A DNA stretch of 64,000 nucleotides from Clonostachys chloroleuca (Eukaryota > Ascomycota > Sordariomycetes > Hypocreales > Bionectriaceae): the NCBI GenBank assembly GCA_037952775.1, contig JBANAY010000003.1, forward strand, positions 18,724,001 to 18,788,000, given 5' to 3'. Positions 1-12,557 of the stretch are shown in pieces (within the stretch, counting starts at the first letter, position 1; every line of letters begins with the position of its first letter). A model generated the notes under the pieces. The model saw only the letters and a list, made by a program, of their open reading frames with translations, made no database searches and had not been told where the DNA came from. Made by a program: the position numbers and the translations under genes.

Positions 1-3000
1 GGCATGACCCCCGGCTCCCTCGAGAAAGATGCGGGTCTGATCGCGAGTCTCACTGCCGGTGCTCCTTGCTCTTGAAACTTCGAGCTCTACGACTCTTCTC
101 GAAGGTGTGGAGTCGAAGCGCTCGTCTCAAGCTATTCCTTCCGTGGGGATAACCAAGACGCTCATGTAGGTAGAGGGATACCATCAGGCGCACAATGTGC
201 GACGCGATGCTATACCTGCTCTGACAGCACAACGTATCTGCGACATCTCGGATCTAACCGTCCTGTCAAGCCAAGCCAAAAGTGAACAGAACCTGCATGG
301 TGTCAGGTCAAAGGTTCCACAGGGCGGAAGCGAACACCAGCCAACGGAAAGCGTGATTTCCTCTTCCAAGGACTCTCAAAAAGAACATGTGCCAGCAGAA
401 TTGTAAGGAACAGGAATCTTAATGATACCGAAAGAGGTTCCACATCGCCCAAAATCAGGTGTTTACCGGGCTGCCGGCGTCGAACTGCGGCCATTGTGCC
501 ATGTAACACAAACATATGCGAGAAGCGCCTATCAGCTCACTTTTTTTTCTCTCTAGCTTGGGTGCAGAGTTGACGAACCTGTCCCTGCATCTGATGCAGA
601 TCGTCAGCCAGGACCCCTAAAATCTGTCCAGAAAGGAAGGCGACTTTGACAGGGATTGGGGTCAGCCAACAGATTCCCCCTATCCTGTTTTGCACCGTAG
701 TGTTTCAGACGTAGTTTTCTGAAGGTCGTAGACATAAAGTTTCGGCTGTATGAGAGCCACGGGCTTTCTAAACGTCAATTGCTCATTGGGACGGGCCGCT
801 CGCTCTATTGATCCATTCCCTTCTCAAATTGCATGTAAAATATGCCTCCTAAAAGTGTATGTAAGGCAGAGAGTCCATTTTTGGCGCCACGTGGTGGATT
901 GTACAAGTTCGCCTTCTCTTTGCGGTCTTTCAACCCATTTAATATATCCTAAACAGATCCTTCCTTTCTGAAAAGCCCCCAAAGAAGGTAGTGACAGGCT
1001 CACGTGCCTCTTGAAAGTCCCCGGTTCGGTTGATGTACGGCGTATATACTCTAGATTTCAAGTGACTTAACCTTTTTTATGATTTACTGTCGATGGGTGA
1101 CATTGAGATTGAGACACTCAAACATTAAGCTACTTATTTAAAGTCCGCGGTCGGTATTATCAGATTTCTGAGTATTAATTGTACATACCTAGGAGACAAG
1201 ATAGTGTACATTATTACTTTATTTCGTGTCATACTGTCAAATTTCTCTACTGATCGTAGAAAACGGTCTATTTATAACCAACTCTTCCATTGGATGTCTC
1301 GTTTCGCTTGCCATCCACTTGCCAGTGAACAAACCTGAAGTCTTACGATTTACCTACTTCAGTTAACCTAGAGCTCCCTCTCCTGAAATAAACACCACCC
1401 TCAGGTTGCAAACTTCACAGTCTCTTCTAATGGAACCAAAGGGGAACGAATTGCATGACGATAATTATGAGAAATCAGATTGTGGACACCCGAGTCCTGA
1501 AATCAGAAACGCATGCTAGTCGGGATTAGAAGCTTTGAAGATTGAATGCATGGGAAACCGGGATCGTTCTTGGGCGTCCAACTCGTTGTTTTTCTAAAAT
1601 GTGGGATTGATATTCGCCAAGATATTGACCCTTGTTTTACCATTGCATAGCTTACCAGGGAAACAGCACCACCAGCAGGTTCGAGATCAGTTCGAGCACT
1701 TTTGTAGAGATGGATCATAGCACAGGCCCGGAGATTTTCTCACAGGACTCTCACGCATGCAACTCAAAACAACAACTAGGATCAAGTAGTGAACATGTTA
1801 TGGAACTCAACCGTCGTCCATGAATCCCCAAAACACACACAGGCGATGGAAAATACAAACCTATGATGTAGGATACAATTAAATCAGGGATCGTACGAAG
1901 ACGCCCAATTAAGGAATTGGGGTCACTACCAAACTTTTAGATAGTGAGATCCCTTCTCAGGTGACGTCCATGAAAAGGGACGTTGAAGCCTGCACCTTTG
2001 TCGACAAGAGCACCCTTCGCGATGAGACCGACCACGGCAGCAACGTTCTAAGGTTGATATTAAAGTGTGATCCCCACGAGAAGTTTCGTATTGGGGTCCT
2101 AACCATAGCGAAGAGGTTGAACGGAACCCAGCGGTCAACTTGGAGAGTCGGTCAACACCAACCCAAAAGTGGATAGAAAACGGCCCTGACCAAACCTGTC
2201 AGATAACTTGGCCTTATTAGAGAAACGCAATCTTCGCAATGAAAATGGGAGCTTAGATGGAAAATCCGAGGGTGACCTGCTTGGCGAAGAACCCGATAAA
2301 CGTTCCCGTCTGAGCGAGTCTCTACTACTTGGTCAATGCCAATATCTTCTTCGGCGAAGATACCGTCGGGCATCTCCATCCTTCTGTTGGCACTAGTGTA
2401 GAACAATTGATATATTAGAAGGGATGGGAATCAATTCTTCTCGAAAACAAGAGTTTCAACCCCGATTTTTAGGCTGGAGAACGTCTCGTCGCCGCGGATG
2501 CCATATGACTTCGGGTCCACAACCACAAGTTTGGGGGCTTATAGTAAGTAACATCTGCGATCATTTTACCAACCAATCCAGTATTCTCAGTTTGAGCTGC
2601 ACAAAGTATACAGACCTTCTTATGCGAGGTGTGAGTGGTGAGTTTGAATGCCTACGATCCGCGACAGACAATCTCCTAGATACCGGTTGCGAATCGAAGT
2701 GGTGATAACATCAATATGTGTCAGCTACGAGAGCCACCTTCCGCCCCGGCTTCTAAATGTGCAATGGGAGAAAGGCATCCAGCCCTTGATACTCCAAAAA
2801 GGCCGGTCCTCTAGGCCTACGGTGTAGAGAGAACACTCACTCAAGTACTTGCGGAAAACCAGAGCCCTGGGTCCTGTATTTGTTTGATGCTGTTCGCAGT
2901 TGCAGCGTCACTCAAACTAAGTTGGCACCTGAAGATCGGTATTGAAGCTATCTTGAGTGCCTGGTTGTTCCCGCACAAGACACAGTCAATGCTTATTTAA

Positions 3001-4190
3001 CCTACGACAATATCGGAGGAGGGGCTAGGTACACATGTATTGAGGCCAACCTCAATTCTTTCAAGGACACCTGTTGGATGTACAATTACCTGTTTAATGA
3101 GGTGCTTTTGATCTCCAGCCCAGTAAGATAATCCACCCGGATCGCAGTAGACTTGAACTCCACGTAGAGCGTGGTTGTCTAGATCCAAGTGAAAGCCCTG
3201 CAATTATAGGCCCCGAACTTGGAAGCGCGGAATCAGGAAGCCAAAACTCTGTTTTCAGTAGCAGTATCCCCGATATAATGCTGATAGAATTGGAAACTAG
3301 ATGGAGACTTCTTACGATCAATAGAGACAAGAGAAATATGGGCCTCGCCGATTATTTCTCCGCCAGGAAAGGTGATAGAGTCTCCATAGAGGAGCCGACT
3401 TCCATGGTCAAAGTACTGTACTGAAATTCGGAGAACTTTCTTTCAAACTAAGCCTCCAGTCAGCGAATTCGATAAGAAAACATGCGGTATCTCTTCAGCT
3501 TCCGGTACATGGCCTTAACTTGGGGTGTGTTAACTCCCACTTGTAGAAGCGGCCGGCTTTCATATAAATCTACTTCCACTTACTTGATCTATATTGAGAT
3601 ACAAAGGAACAGGTAAAGGTACACAGATAGGAAAATTGGTGACTAGACAAAATCTAGACCACCGAAATGTTGAAGGTAAGGCCAAATTCGCATGCTCCCC
3701 TAATCTTCTACCGACTGAGCTTCTTCCTGAGATCGCCATGCAGACTTCGATGAAGGGCTTCAGGGGCTTACCGCATAGAGTTGTTATGAAGGAGGAAATT
3801 CTTTGATTTCTCTAAATCAGGAAACGCGGGGATTTCGTTCTCCAAGCCACAACTTTCAATGTTATCTGTATATCTGGAGATCGTGTCATGGTCCGTCAAC
3901 AGATATTTCCGGCGATTAGGTCGTCATGGAGACTGCAAAAGTCAGTGCCCATTGCCGCAGCTACGGCTGTGGCGTATGGAGTTCTGAAATCCTCTTTTTG
4001 GGTCTTTCGCGAAACCCGAAAGATTGATCCCAATAGCCCCGATATTATACGAAATCCTAGAGAGATGATATTGTTCGGCAAGGAACATTGCCAAGCTTAT
4101 TGGTCGCCAAAACACTGATCACACCATCTGCCGGCCGGTGTTCATTGCTACGTTTGTGGTTATTGGCTATGGCAGTAACGGCCAATTGGC

Positions 4191-4207
4191 TTTTTTTTTT
4201 TTTTTTT
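4191..4207. repeat. poly-T tract (17 T)
   Basis: An uninterrupted run of 17 T. It lies in non-coding DNA. No target-site duplication or retroposed gene fragment is visible next to it. Confidence 0.9.
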
Positions 4208-4377
4208 AAGATTTTCTAAGTTGTCTATAATCTTCTGGCATGGGGGATCTTCCGGACTCAGCGTTGATACAAGGACGCCTCTAAAATCCGCATGTTCGAG
4301 CGCCTTGTATAAAGTGAAGAGGATGATCACCCTTTTGGCCTCTTTGAAAACCAACCTGGGGAAGTAGTTAATGCCCC

Positions 4378-4411
4378 AAGAGCGATGCTTGCTTAAGAGC
4401 GATGCTTGCTT
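4378..4411. repeat. 17-bp tandem duplication
   Basis: The unit AAGAGCGATGCTTGCTT occurs twice head to tail without mismatch. It lies in non-coding DNA and is most simply a replication-slippage duplication. Confidence 0.9.
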
Positions 4412-4716
4412 ACGGCTGCCGTGGGAGATATGAGATAGTTTTTTCCCGGGGGGTTTGAATTCTAATATGTCACATTTTTCTGGTATTATTATCTTTGTAC
4501 TACCAGGTATGGTTACTTTAAGATGAGAGGCACGGCGGGCTGAAATTCTTTTAACGGGAGAGGCAATGTCTCATACCCTTCTCGGATTTTCAAGTCTTAC
4601 CCTGCTGGCTCTGCCTGTTATTGGGTTCAAGGTTGTTGCAAAAGCAGCACCTAAGCCAGCTTGTTATGCATGGATGTCCTATCTAGATCTTAGATGATTA
4701 CATGTTGGCGTTTTCA

Positions 4717-4986
4717 TCACTGTACGCGATTCTTCGAGTTATAAACTTCGAACTGACATCGAATAGATATCGCGGCTACACAAGTTTCGCAGTCGAAACT
4801 GCCATCACAATGGCCAGAACTAGCTTTCTGACCTTCAACCTGATAACCAGATTTAGGAACTAGATAGTAGATCGGATGCTTTACAGAGAATTCAGGCATG
4901 GTATCGTTGGCTTTCTCATGACAAGCAGCCTGGGTCTTGATAATTTGACCAAATGACGACCTTGTGGGCGTTGTCTCTCCAGACAT
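4717..4986 (-). CDS. possible small Cys-containing protein, 89 aa (doubtful)
   Basis: This frame starts with ATG in a good CACCATG context and is open for 89 codons. The product has a Cys/His-containing stretch around residues 56-70 (HCDGSFDCETC) and no signal peptide. I do not recognise a family. It sits at the transition from the AT-richer left end to GC-richer DNA. An open frame of this size is expected by chance here, so it is listed only because the start context and composition look natural. It could equally be an exon of a longer spliced gene or not be a gene. Confidence 0.15.
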   Translation of the reverse strand: MSGETTPTRSSFGQIIKTQAACHEKANDTMPEFSVKHPIYYLVPKSGYQVEGQKASSGHCDGSFDCETCVAAISIRCQFEVYNSKNRVQ

Positions 4987-5407
4987 GGTGCCTGAGTTGC
5001 GAGACTAGGGGACAAGGCACAACCCCTTTCAAGGGCAGGGCACTCTACGCATAGGATATGGTCATACAACGATGGCAGTTGGCGTCTGGCTCTAGGACCA
5101 GGCACAGGGGCAAGCCAGGACCAGTGGAGAGCCCTATTCCAAGGCAAGACTCAAACGATCATTCGGTTTCCACAACATCCTCAACCTACGTTGCACCCAC
5201 CGCCTCTCGCAGACCTTCCGAGCCTGGTCATGGCCTCTTCGGGCGACCACCCGACCGCCACGCAATAGAAAGGGATGGTCGATACGGATCAGGCGAAATC
5301 GAACGCCTCCCCGGAGTCCCTGATGAGAATACCGCCACCCCACGAGCTACAACAACTACAAGGCTGACTCGTACCTTTCGAGCTCGAACAAACCACCAGG
5401 AGGTAAA

Positions 5408-5431
5408 GGGGGGGGGGGGGGGGGGGGGGGG
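5408..5431. repeat. poly-G tract (24 G)
   Basis: An uninterrupted run of 24 G on the plus strand. The true length is uncertain, because homopolymers of this kind are prone to sequencing error and several shorter G/C runs in this window look miscalled. G runs of this length can form quadruplexes in vitro; no function is implied here. Confidence 0.9.
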
Positions 5432-7033
5432 TGCGCCCATCCCAAGACACACAACCCGCGTCATGAAACGCAAGGAAGCCCGTTCCGCTTCCGAGCTCCA
5501 AAACGTGAATACCGCAGCACGATTCAGGGACGCACGGAGGAACCACGCGCCGCAAGATTTAAAAGCTGATCCGGCGGTAATGTGGGCAGGGCCGTGAGCC
5601 AGTACGAGTTTCTCCCGCAATGGCTCGATCAAGCGAAAAGACGGGTAGGGAAAAAGCGATGCTACATGGCGTCAAGGTTTTCCACAACGTGGTGGTAGGC
5701 ATCGGAACTGTGGACCGATGCTGTCGGATCGCCGCCGCACTTGTTTCCGGATGGATATGGAAATGTTCTAGAAGGCAGAAAAATTGTTCTCGAGGATGAT
5801 TAAACAGAGTTTGGACCAAGGCTGCGGGATGGAGGGGGAGATCAGTCAGAGTGCATTTCGTCATGTGGGCTGGGGGGCATGAGACCAAGGCTTGTCGCTA
5901 GAGAAAGGTTGTGACCATTTTTGCTTTCTTCCTCCGTCATCCGGGTTAAAGGGATTCGCTGCGTTTTTCCGGCAGAAGTGTGATTCGGGGATTGCCTACC
6001 GAGAGTGTGTTAACACGATGGCATCCTCATCCTAGACTCGTATGAATGACTCACGAGTGAAGTTTAGTTAGTAGGATGAACTCTTTGAGAATACGCGCCA
6101 ATAGCATCGCAGGCGTATATGTACATGCAAGGGGATTTTGATCAAACAAGCAAAGGAAGAAAAAGTATTGTTTGATTCGGCGAGCTATTGTTTTCTGCAG
6201 TTCTCACTTGAGGCTGAGGCGTGCCTTGCATATGCAACCCCTCAAGTCCCAAAGCACAGGTGACAGGAACCGCGCATCATACACGATCATCACAATCACG
6301 GCTACTGGCGGGGTTCGCTCGGTGATGGCAAATACAAAGTACTTGGGTGGTTGGAGGCAAGAAACACAGTCTCAACCGACGCCCATTGTCCTTCTAGCCT
6401 CGCTCCTTATTCTCGGCCGCTCATAGGGCTAAACAACGCAGGCAGAGACGACGAGGGAAGCACACACCCTTTGAAGCCAAGTCAAGTCAACTGTCGGCAA
6501 AGGTTTTTCTGCTGGCCGAACCTTGGGAGCATGCAAGCGTCAGCTAGAATACGGAGTCTTAGGAGACAGTGAGCTCTTAGGATGAGTTGGCGGGCGGTGG
6601 TGGTGGGGGGTGTGAATGGGAAATGCACGGGAAATGTCGGGCTTCTGCCCGCCTTTTGTTTTGGCCGTTTCGGTCAATTGCCTGCCCTCTATGAGCCAGC
6701 ATGTGAGAGGCTGCATAGCTGGGCGAGTTAATTCGCTCTAGCTGGACGAACTATTCGCCCTCTGGCTCAATGACGATCAAGTGCCATCCACCATCCGCGA
6801 CCGCGGGCAGGGTGCTTGCTGCTCGTTAGCTACCGATTAACCTTACAAACCCATAATTATGGCCCATCGCGACGGAGCACCCTGTATTGGGCCTGAGGCA
6901 GGTAGGTACCGTGGTCTGGCTCAAGCGGGTGAGTGCCCTGCATATCCGAAATGGAGGGCTCACACACCCCTCCTGATTTGGGTCCCAATTCCTTCTGGCC
7001 TAGCCGCGCTCCATATCTGTTCCTGCTGTCTTC

Positions 7034-7056
7034 CTCTCTCTCTCTCTCTCTCTCTC
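7034..7056. repeat. CT dinucleotide microsatellite
   Basis: A perfect CT repeat of about 11.5 units in non-coding DNA. Confidence 0.9.
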
Positions 7057-10000
7057 GTCCGCAGACGCCCATCACATGCCGCCCCGTCTCTGACGAAATT
7101 GGCGCTGCCCACGAGATTCTCCCGTCGATGCATCATATTCAACCCACGCGGGGAACCGCCACCCATGCGCCTAGCCACCTCACGCATGCGCTCTAGTCAT
7201 GTAGGGAGCATCAGGTCGCCAATTAAGATTACCTGCATACGAGGCGCATCAGGACTCTGGCATTGAGCTCGTCCGGCGGGTCATGCGAGCGAGTGAAACG
7301 GCCAACGTGATTGCGGTTGCCAATGGCAGACGTGCTCGATGGCATTACCCATCAGAACGGACGGCAGAAGGCCGAAGGAGCAGGGACCAGGCCGGGAGGT
7401 GAAGCCCCAAAATAAAACTAGGCAACAAAAATACTTGACTCGCTCTAGCTACTGCCCACCACCAAAACCCTGTTGCATGTTTGGTGGAGTTTCCTGCAGG
7501 GATTGGTAGATCATGTGAAAGAGAGGAGGTGGAGGAATATGCGTGGTCGATGTGGGGTTCAGGAGGGCTTCCGGGCCAATGAGAAATATGAAAAAGAAAT
7601 TGAATAAATCCAATGGCCAAACGAGGTGGATGCCCACGTGTGAAGGAAGCCTTCTAGAATACCCACCTCTGGCAGCGCTAGAGGATGCTGCTTGCCTTCC
7701 TGATTGAGCCTCCGTTTCCCTCTTTTTCGCGAGCAGGAGAGTGCGAGGCAGAGATGGCAAGCGAGGGCGCGTGCACCTGCCGGTCTGGGGTCCATGTGTG
7801 TCCATCTTATGCGTGGGAGCGTACGTGTTCATGTAATGCGATCCTGCCACAAGGTCATCCGCATGTAACGACATCGAGTGCATACACTGGGTGCAAAGAT
7901 CCCCATTCCCTCTTTGGCTACTTTGGCGAACTGAACCCTCAAAACTGGAAGCCGGATTGGCTTTATTGGGGGTAATTTGGGAGGGGTGTGTCGTATGTAG
8001 CCGACTTGAGCGTGAGTAGAGGCTCACGATGGTAACCGCACACCTCGCGCACATCAGCATGTTGAAACGAGATCTCTAGTTCAATGGAGAGCTTGACTCA
8101 CCTGAACACGGCGCAGGGAATTTGGCTTCCGCCCATAGGGATTAAGGTAATTCTCTCTAGCTGCCATGCATCAATTGCCAGAGTTGGGAGAAGCGTATAT
8201 GTGCTAGTGCAGCTCGGAGCAGCGCGTCGTGCAGTACAGTGCAGAGTGCAGTACCGCCCGTACTGGCCGCTCACGGCATTGAGCGCACCTGCAAAACCCC
8301 CCACTGATCAACGCTATTGCCGGCGGCTTACAGCGGCGGCGGCTCCCTGCTTACAGCACACTCTGCGCTGTGGCTGAACACCGCCAGTGCTACTGGGGGC
8401 ACTTGACCGCTTTGATCTTCCTCCCCGGATGAGGGTCGGCTAGAGGGTTTGCGGATGCGGATGGGAGCCGCACCTCGCGGCATCCCTCTCATCAAAGCTA
8501 AACCGCGCACCATGTGTTGGTCGTCGGTGGCTGACTTTCAGCCAAAGGTTTCCCCAGGCCATCACCCTCACAAGACGCGCCAGCGAGCCTTGCCAGATTG
8601 CGGAGCCGGTCGAATATACGATCCCCAGGGGGAAAGGGGGCGTGCATTGCACACACGAACCTGCTAAGGGACTCAAGTTCAATTGGGGCGGGAATTCTCG
8701 GCCGCCAACGCAAGGCCAGCAAGTCCTGCTCTTGCGGCATTACGGATGCCTAACAGCAGCCAGCCAGGACTTCAGCATCCGCCGCATTGGTTTAACCGGT
8801 GAAATAACCGATTTGGATCTGGAGTCCGTAAACCCCAGCCGGGGGAGGATGACCCCGGATGTTGTGACGTAGGTTCCCTCCACACCACGAAAGCCACGGC
8901 TGACACTCGGAAATGTGCCTGCTCTGCCTCCCATCTTCCCGTCGGAGTCAGCCACCACCCCGCCGGAAAACATCCCTTCAGAAACATCGGAGAATCAGTT
9001 GAACCACACAGGTTGAGTAGATGGCGTACGGGCATAGCTAGCAGCGAATTCATGAGCCACCAGCGGAAATTCCGCCTCCGGCATCACAGGCGACTCGTGA
9101 CACCTCCAGCGGCCATGTGGTCTCGTCTTTCCTTCCTCGTTTCGTAATTAAGGTTCCGGCTTCCAGAAGTAAGAACCCCCATCGACTGAAATTAGGTACT
9201 CTCTCTCCCTCTCTACAGGGCGGACGAGCGCCGTGCTTGGGCACCCCCTCCCTCCCCGCAAAGCTTACACTGTCCTAGCCTACCTAAGAGCAAGAGGGCA
9301 ACTCGCAACGACCAATTGGTGCGGGCAAGGTTCGGCAACTGGGTACATACTCTCGGAGCGCATCCCCTGGGCCGAAGCATGATGACCCCAGAGCCGTTCT
9401 TCAATTTCCATTCCCAGGCAAGCAAGAACTGAGTTTGGGGTACGCTAGTTACGTACTGCTTTCAGTCTTCTCTCGGGGGTGAAGAGATAAATTCGAATTT
9501 AATTAAAATCACCAAAAACTGGGGTTTTCATTATTTTGTTGTTATTTTCTTTTCCTCCGTTAATTGCCGTTTCGCTTCGCGCTTAATTCCTAACTCCCCG
9601 GGAGTCACAAGCGGCATGTATCCGTCGCTGACCCTTCAGCAGCGCCTCCATACTATATGCATAATGCATGGTAGGAAAACGGGGAAGGGGCGGGCACCAT
9701 CCAGAATGTCGGTGAAAGCTCGCCGTGCTTACGAATGCACAGCGTTTGACTTCATTTACGGTGTCTCCAGTCTCATGTATATGCATCCTCGGGTAATATG
9801 TAAAAACGGCATTCATGCACATTGCGGTTGGCTTGTGATAAGCAAAAGAAAAAAAAGAGTGAGCGAGCTCCATCCAACATGCCGGAAGGCTGCCGCGTAG
9901 TGTCATAGGGCCGACATAATGGAGTCAACAGGCCTTCTTGCGGCTGATTGATTGCAACCGAGTAATAATAGACGGGCGGTCAAGAGAAAGAAGAAGAAAA

Positions 10001-12557
10001 GGGCAGGGACAAGGACAGCCTACCGAGACAATGTAAGGAAAAGGCTCAGCAGAACCAGCCACGCGGCGCGGCGCGGAAAATGGCTCGTCCTATGTAGGGA
10101 TTCTACAGCCATTGAGACAGGCGGTGAAAAGACAGATTACATATTAAAGCGCACGACAGAGGGACGCGAAGGGGCCTCTAGGTTCGAGCGGAACGGCCAT
10201 GCACTCTACCGTTCCGAATAGCGCGCAGCAGGTGAAGGGTCCCCTTGCTAGAAATCGCCGCACGGCAGGATATCTGCATGCGGCGTACATATGTAGGAGA
10301 CTGGTCCCCTACATCTGCAGCGACACAAAATCGCTTGTCTTATTCCCAATCGGAGATACGTGGCCCAACGAAAAAGCGGAACTGCGAAGAGATTTTCCAT
10401 TGAGAAAAAGGAAAAGCTGGCAAAGGATTCAAACGCAATTAATTAAAACAGGCTTTACTCGAGTGCGGTGCGTCTTTACGTACACGGTCTGCTCAGTGAC
10501 GCTGGACATGTCACTGTCCATTAATTACTCCATACCTAGATATTCCCCCATTTCTAGAGTTCAGCTCCGTGCTGGACGCCCCCCATACCCACCTCCCCCT
10601 CCCCTTCCCTTCTCCTCCCCACAGTTCACCACTCGCCATGGCCCTAAAGGTAAAGGAACCCGTGTGATGTAATTGGCCAGCTCTTCCCACCCACAAACAG
10701 GAAGCCATCTCTGTTGGCAGCACGATCAGGGCAAGGAACAAAAACAAAGTCGTAGTGATTGCAGATCAACATCTGCAACGCCTTGCTGGCGATACCTCGC
10801 AAACATCCAAAGCTCCCCTGTCCCCAACTTCGGTTCGAGCAACTGACCGATGTTGGATTGACCTGTATTTCATCATAGGGCAGCTGCCCACCCCACATTC
10901 CCGCTTGTCACGATTGCAAATCGCTGGGCAGATCTCGAGCAATCGAGAGATCATCCGGGGGGAGGGGGAGGCTAGATAGAAAACTACGAAACGCCCAAAG
11001 GGCTGAAGGTATGAGATCATGGGCACTGGATAATCGGGTTGCATCGGCCGACGAAACAACAACAAACACACCCCGTGCTGCTGCTGCCCGTCAAACCGCG
11101 TCTGATGATACTGGGCCCAATCGGCATCCCATGTAGCCTACCTAGTGTTGGAGGGAGTGACATGCAAGGTGGGAATAAGAAAAGGGGGCGCGAGAGATGT
11201 GAACAAACCAGCGACCCCCCCCGGAACGGCAACTTGCAGCATTCTTACATCCTCACCGACATCATGTGCAGACCCCTCGCAGCGTGGCTTCGGGAAACAG
11301 CCCTTCACGTAGATTTGTGTCCGAAAGCTGAAAGTGGAAATAGGCAGAGAGGGGGTGCGGGTTTCAAGCTAAGGAATAAACAAAATCAGAAGAGACGACG
11401 AGAAAACTAGCCCCTTGCCTGCCTGCGCACTGCTACTAGGAAATTAGCGGGAGCAGCTGTCATCTCACCCACTGCGCATCCTCGGCATTTGATCTCCTCC
11501 CAGCTATTTGAATTCCATCGCATAGGCGAGGCAATTCGTGAGAGGGGAAAATGCGAACTCCAGCGTGACCACAGCCATCGGCTCCCCCTCACTTACTAAG
11601 ACTGTCATCAGATCTGAAGAAAAATTGACCACCAAAAAAATCGAGCCAGTCAGGATAGATGCTTATTTTTTAGGCGGTCTGCTGAGCAAGCAACTCGCTC
11701 AACAAAATCTTAAGCAACAACCTTACCTAGCGGTGCAGATATACTGCTAACCTTAGGTAGCGCACCTAGTCTATCGTACAATATACATAAGCACATGTCG
11801 CAATCATTGCAGGATTAGGTTGGGTCATCATAGTCACTCAGTACATGGATAGGAAGCAGCAATTGTAGTAGTAGAAGGTATTCATCTTTTATTCATGTTT
11901 TTCGAATCTTTTTGGGAATGCCGTTTTGCGAATGTTTTTATAGGAAAGCTTTTTTGCTTTTCGTCAAGTCGTTATCGCAGCTCGTGAATCTGTCTTTTTG
12001 TCTTTCCACCCCAACATTGTCCCCTCCCCGATTCACTAGGTTCTCCGCTTTCGGCCCCTCCAGAACAGTTGATGAGAAAACTTGACCAGTCTAAAGCAGA
12101 CCTGGCGCACAAGAAAAAAAAAGTCATTGAAAACCCTGACCAGATCCGCACAGGGTTGCCCCTAGTGTCTTATTGACCGCCCGTTTTCCTGTTTTCCGCA
12201 GAGCACATCCAATATGTGCTTCAGTAGTGTAAATGCCTCATCAAGAAACAAGTTTCTTTTTTCAAAAGAAATAAAAAAAATAAAACCCAGACAAATGCTA
12301 AGCCAGTTTTCAGCGACCATGCTGAGCAAACCAAAAGTGGTATCATTGTAACTCATAACGCCGCCCATGAACGTGAATGCCGAAATGAAAAATGAAAATA
12401 AGAAAACAGACATTATGAGTAGGTAGAACAACTTGCATAATACCTGACGGCAGGTAGCAAGTGGGGTAAAAAATGTAATTCGCTTATAAGAACCAACGCC
12501 TTGCTATGGCATGATAATGTGACGCAAGATTATGTAACGAAGTATACAGAAGGATGT

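Larger units (their letters stand above)
1..4716. other. AT-richer stretch without a supportable gene
   Basis: No open frame here carries a recognisable domain, and no frame is open for more than about 93 codons. By eye the base composition is lower in GC than the rest of the window, with patches around 1.0-1.3 kb that are clearly AT-rich. It contains a T17 tract and a 17-bp tandem duplication, listed separately. Short open segments can be tiled along the minus strand between about 2.2 and 3.4 kb, but no family is recognisable and chance explains them. It could be old, mutated repeat DNA; no terminal repeats or transposase motifs were seen. Confidence 0.5.
4987..12557. other. long gene-poor stretch, no supportable gene
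   Basis: About 7.5 kb without a recognisable coding sequence, RNA gene or transposon. The open frames present (up to about 200 codons on either strand) are low-complexity or Pro/Arg/Ser-rich and overlap each other on opposite strands, as chance frames in GC-rich DNA do. It contains a G24 tract and a CT dinucleotide repeat, and ends with the 3' flank of the GATA_AreA/DUF3295 gene. Confidence 0.5.

Noticed and set aside
1981..2040. Ankyrin-like impression on the minus strand (GLIAKGALVDKGAGFNVP)
   Set aside because: A single short stretch without repeat periodicity or a continuing frame; not enough for an ankyrin repeat.
2160..3450. Chain of minus-strand open segments that can be read as a broken gene, including a short CxxC-containing piece near 2.6 kb and a C5 run at about 2534
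   Set aside because: Segments are only 30-85 codons, need many frame changes, and match no family; choosing the open one of three frames will always produce such a chain.
7449..8060. 203-codon minus-strand frame
   Set aside because: No domain, patchy low-complexity composition and overlapping frames on the other strand; treated as chance.
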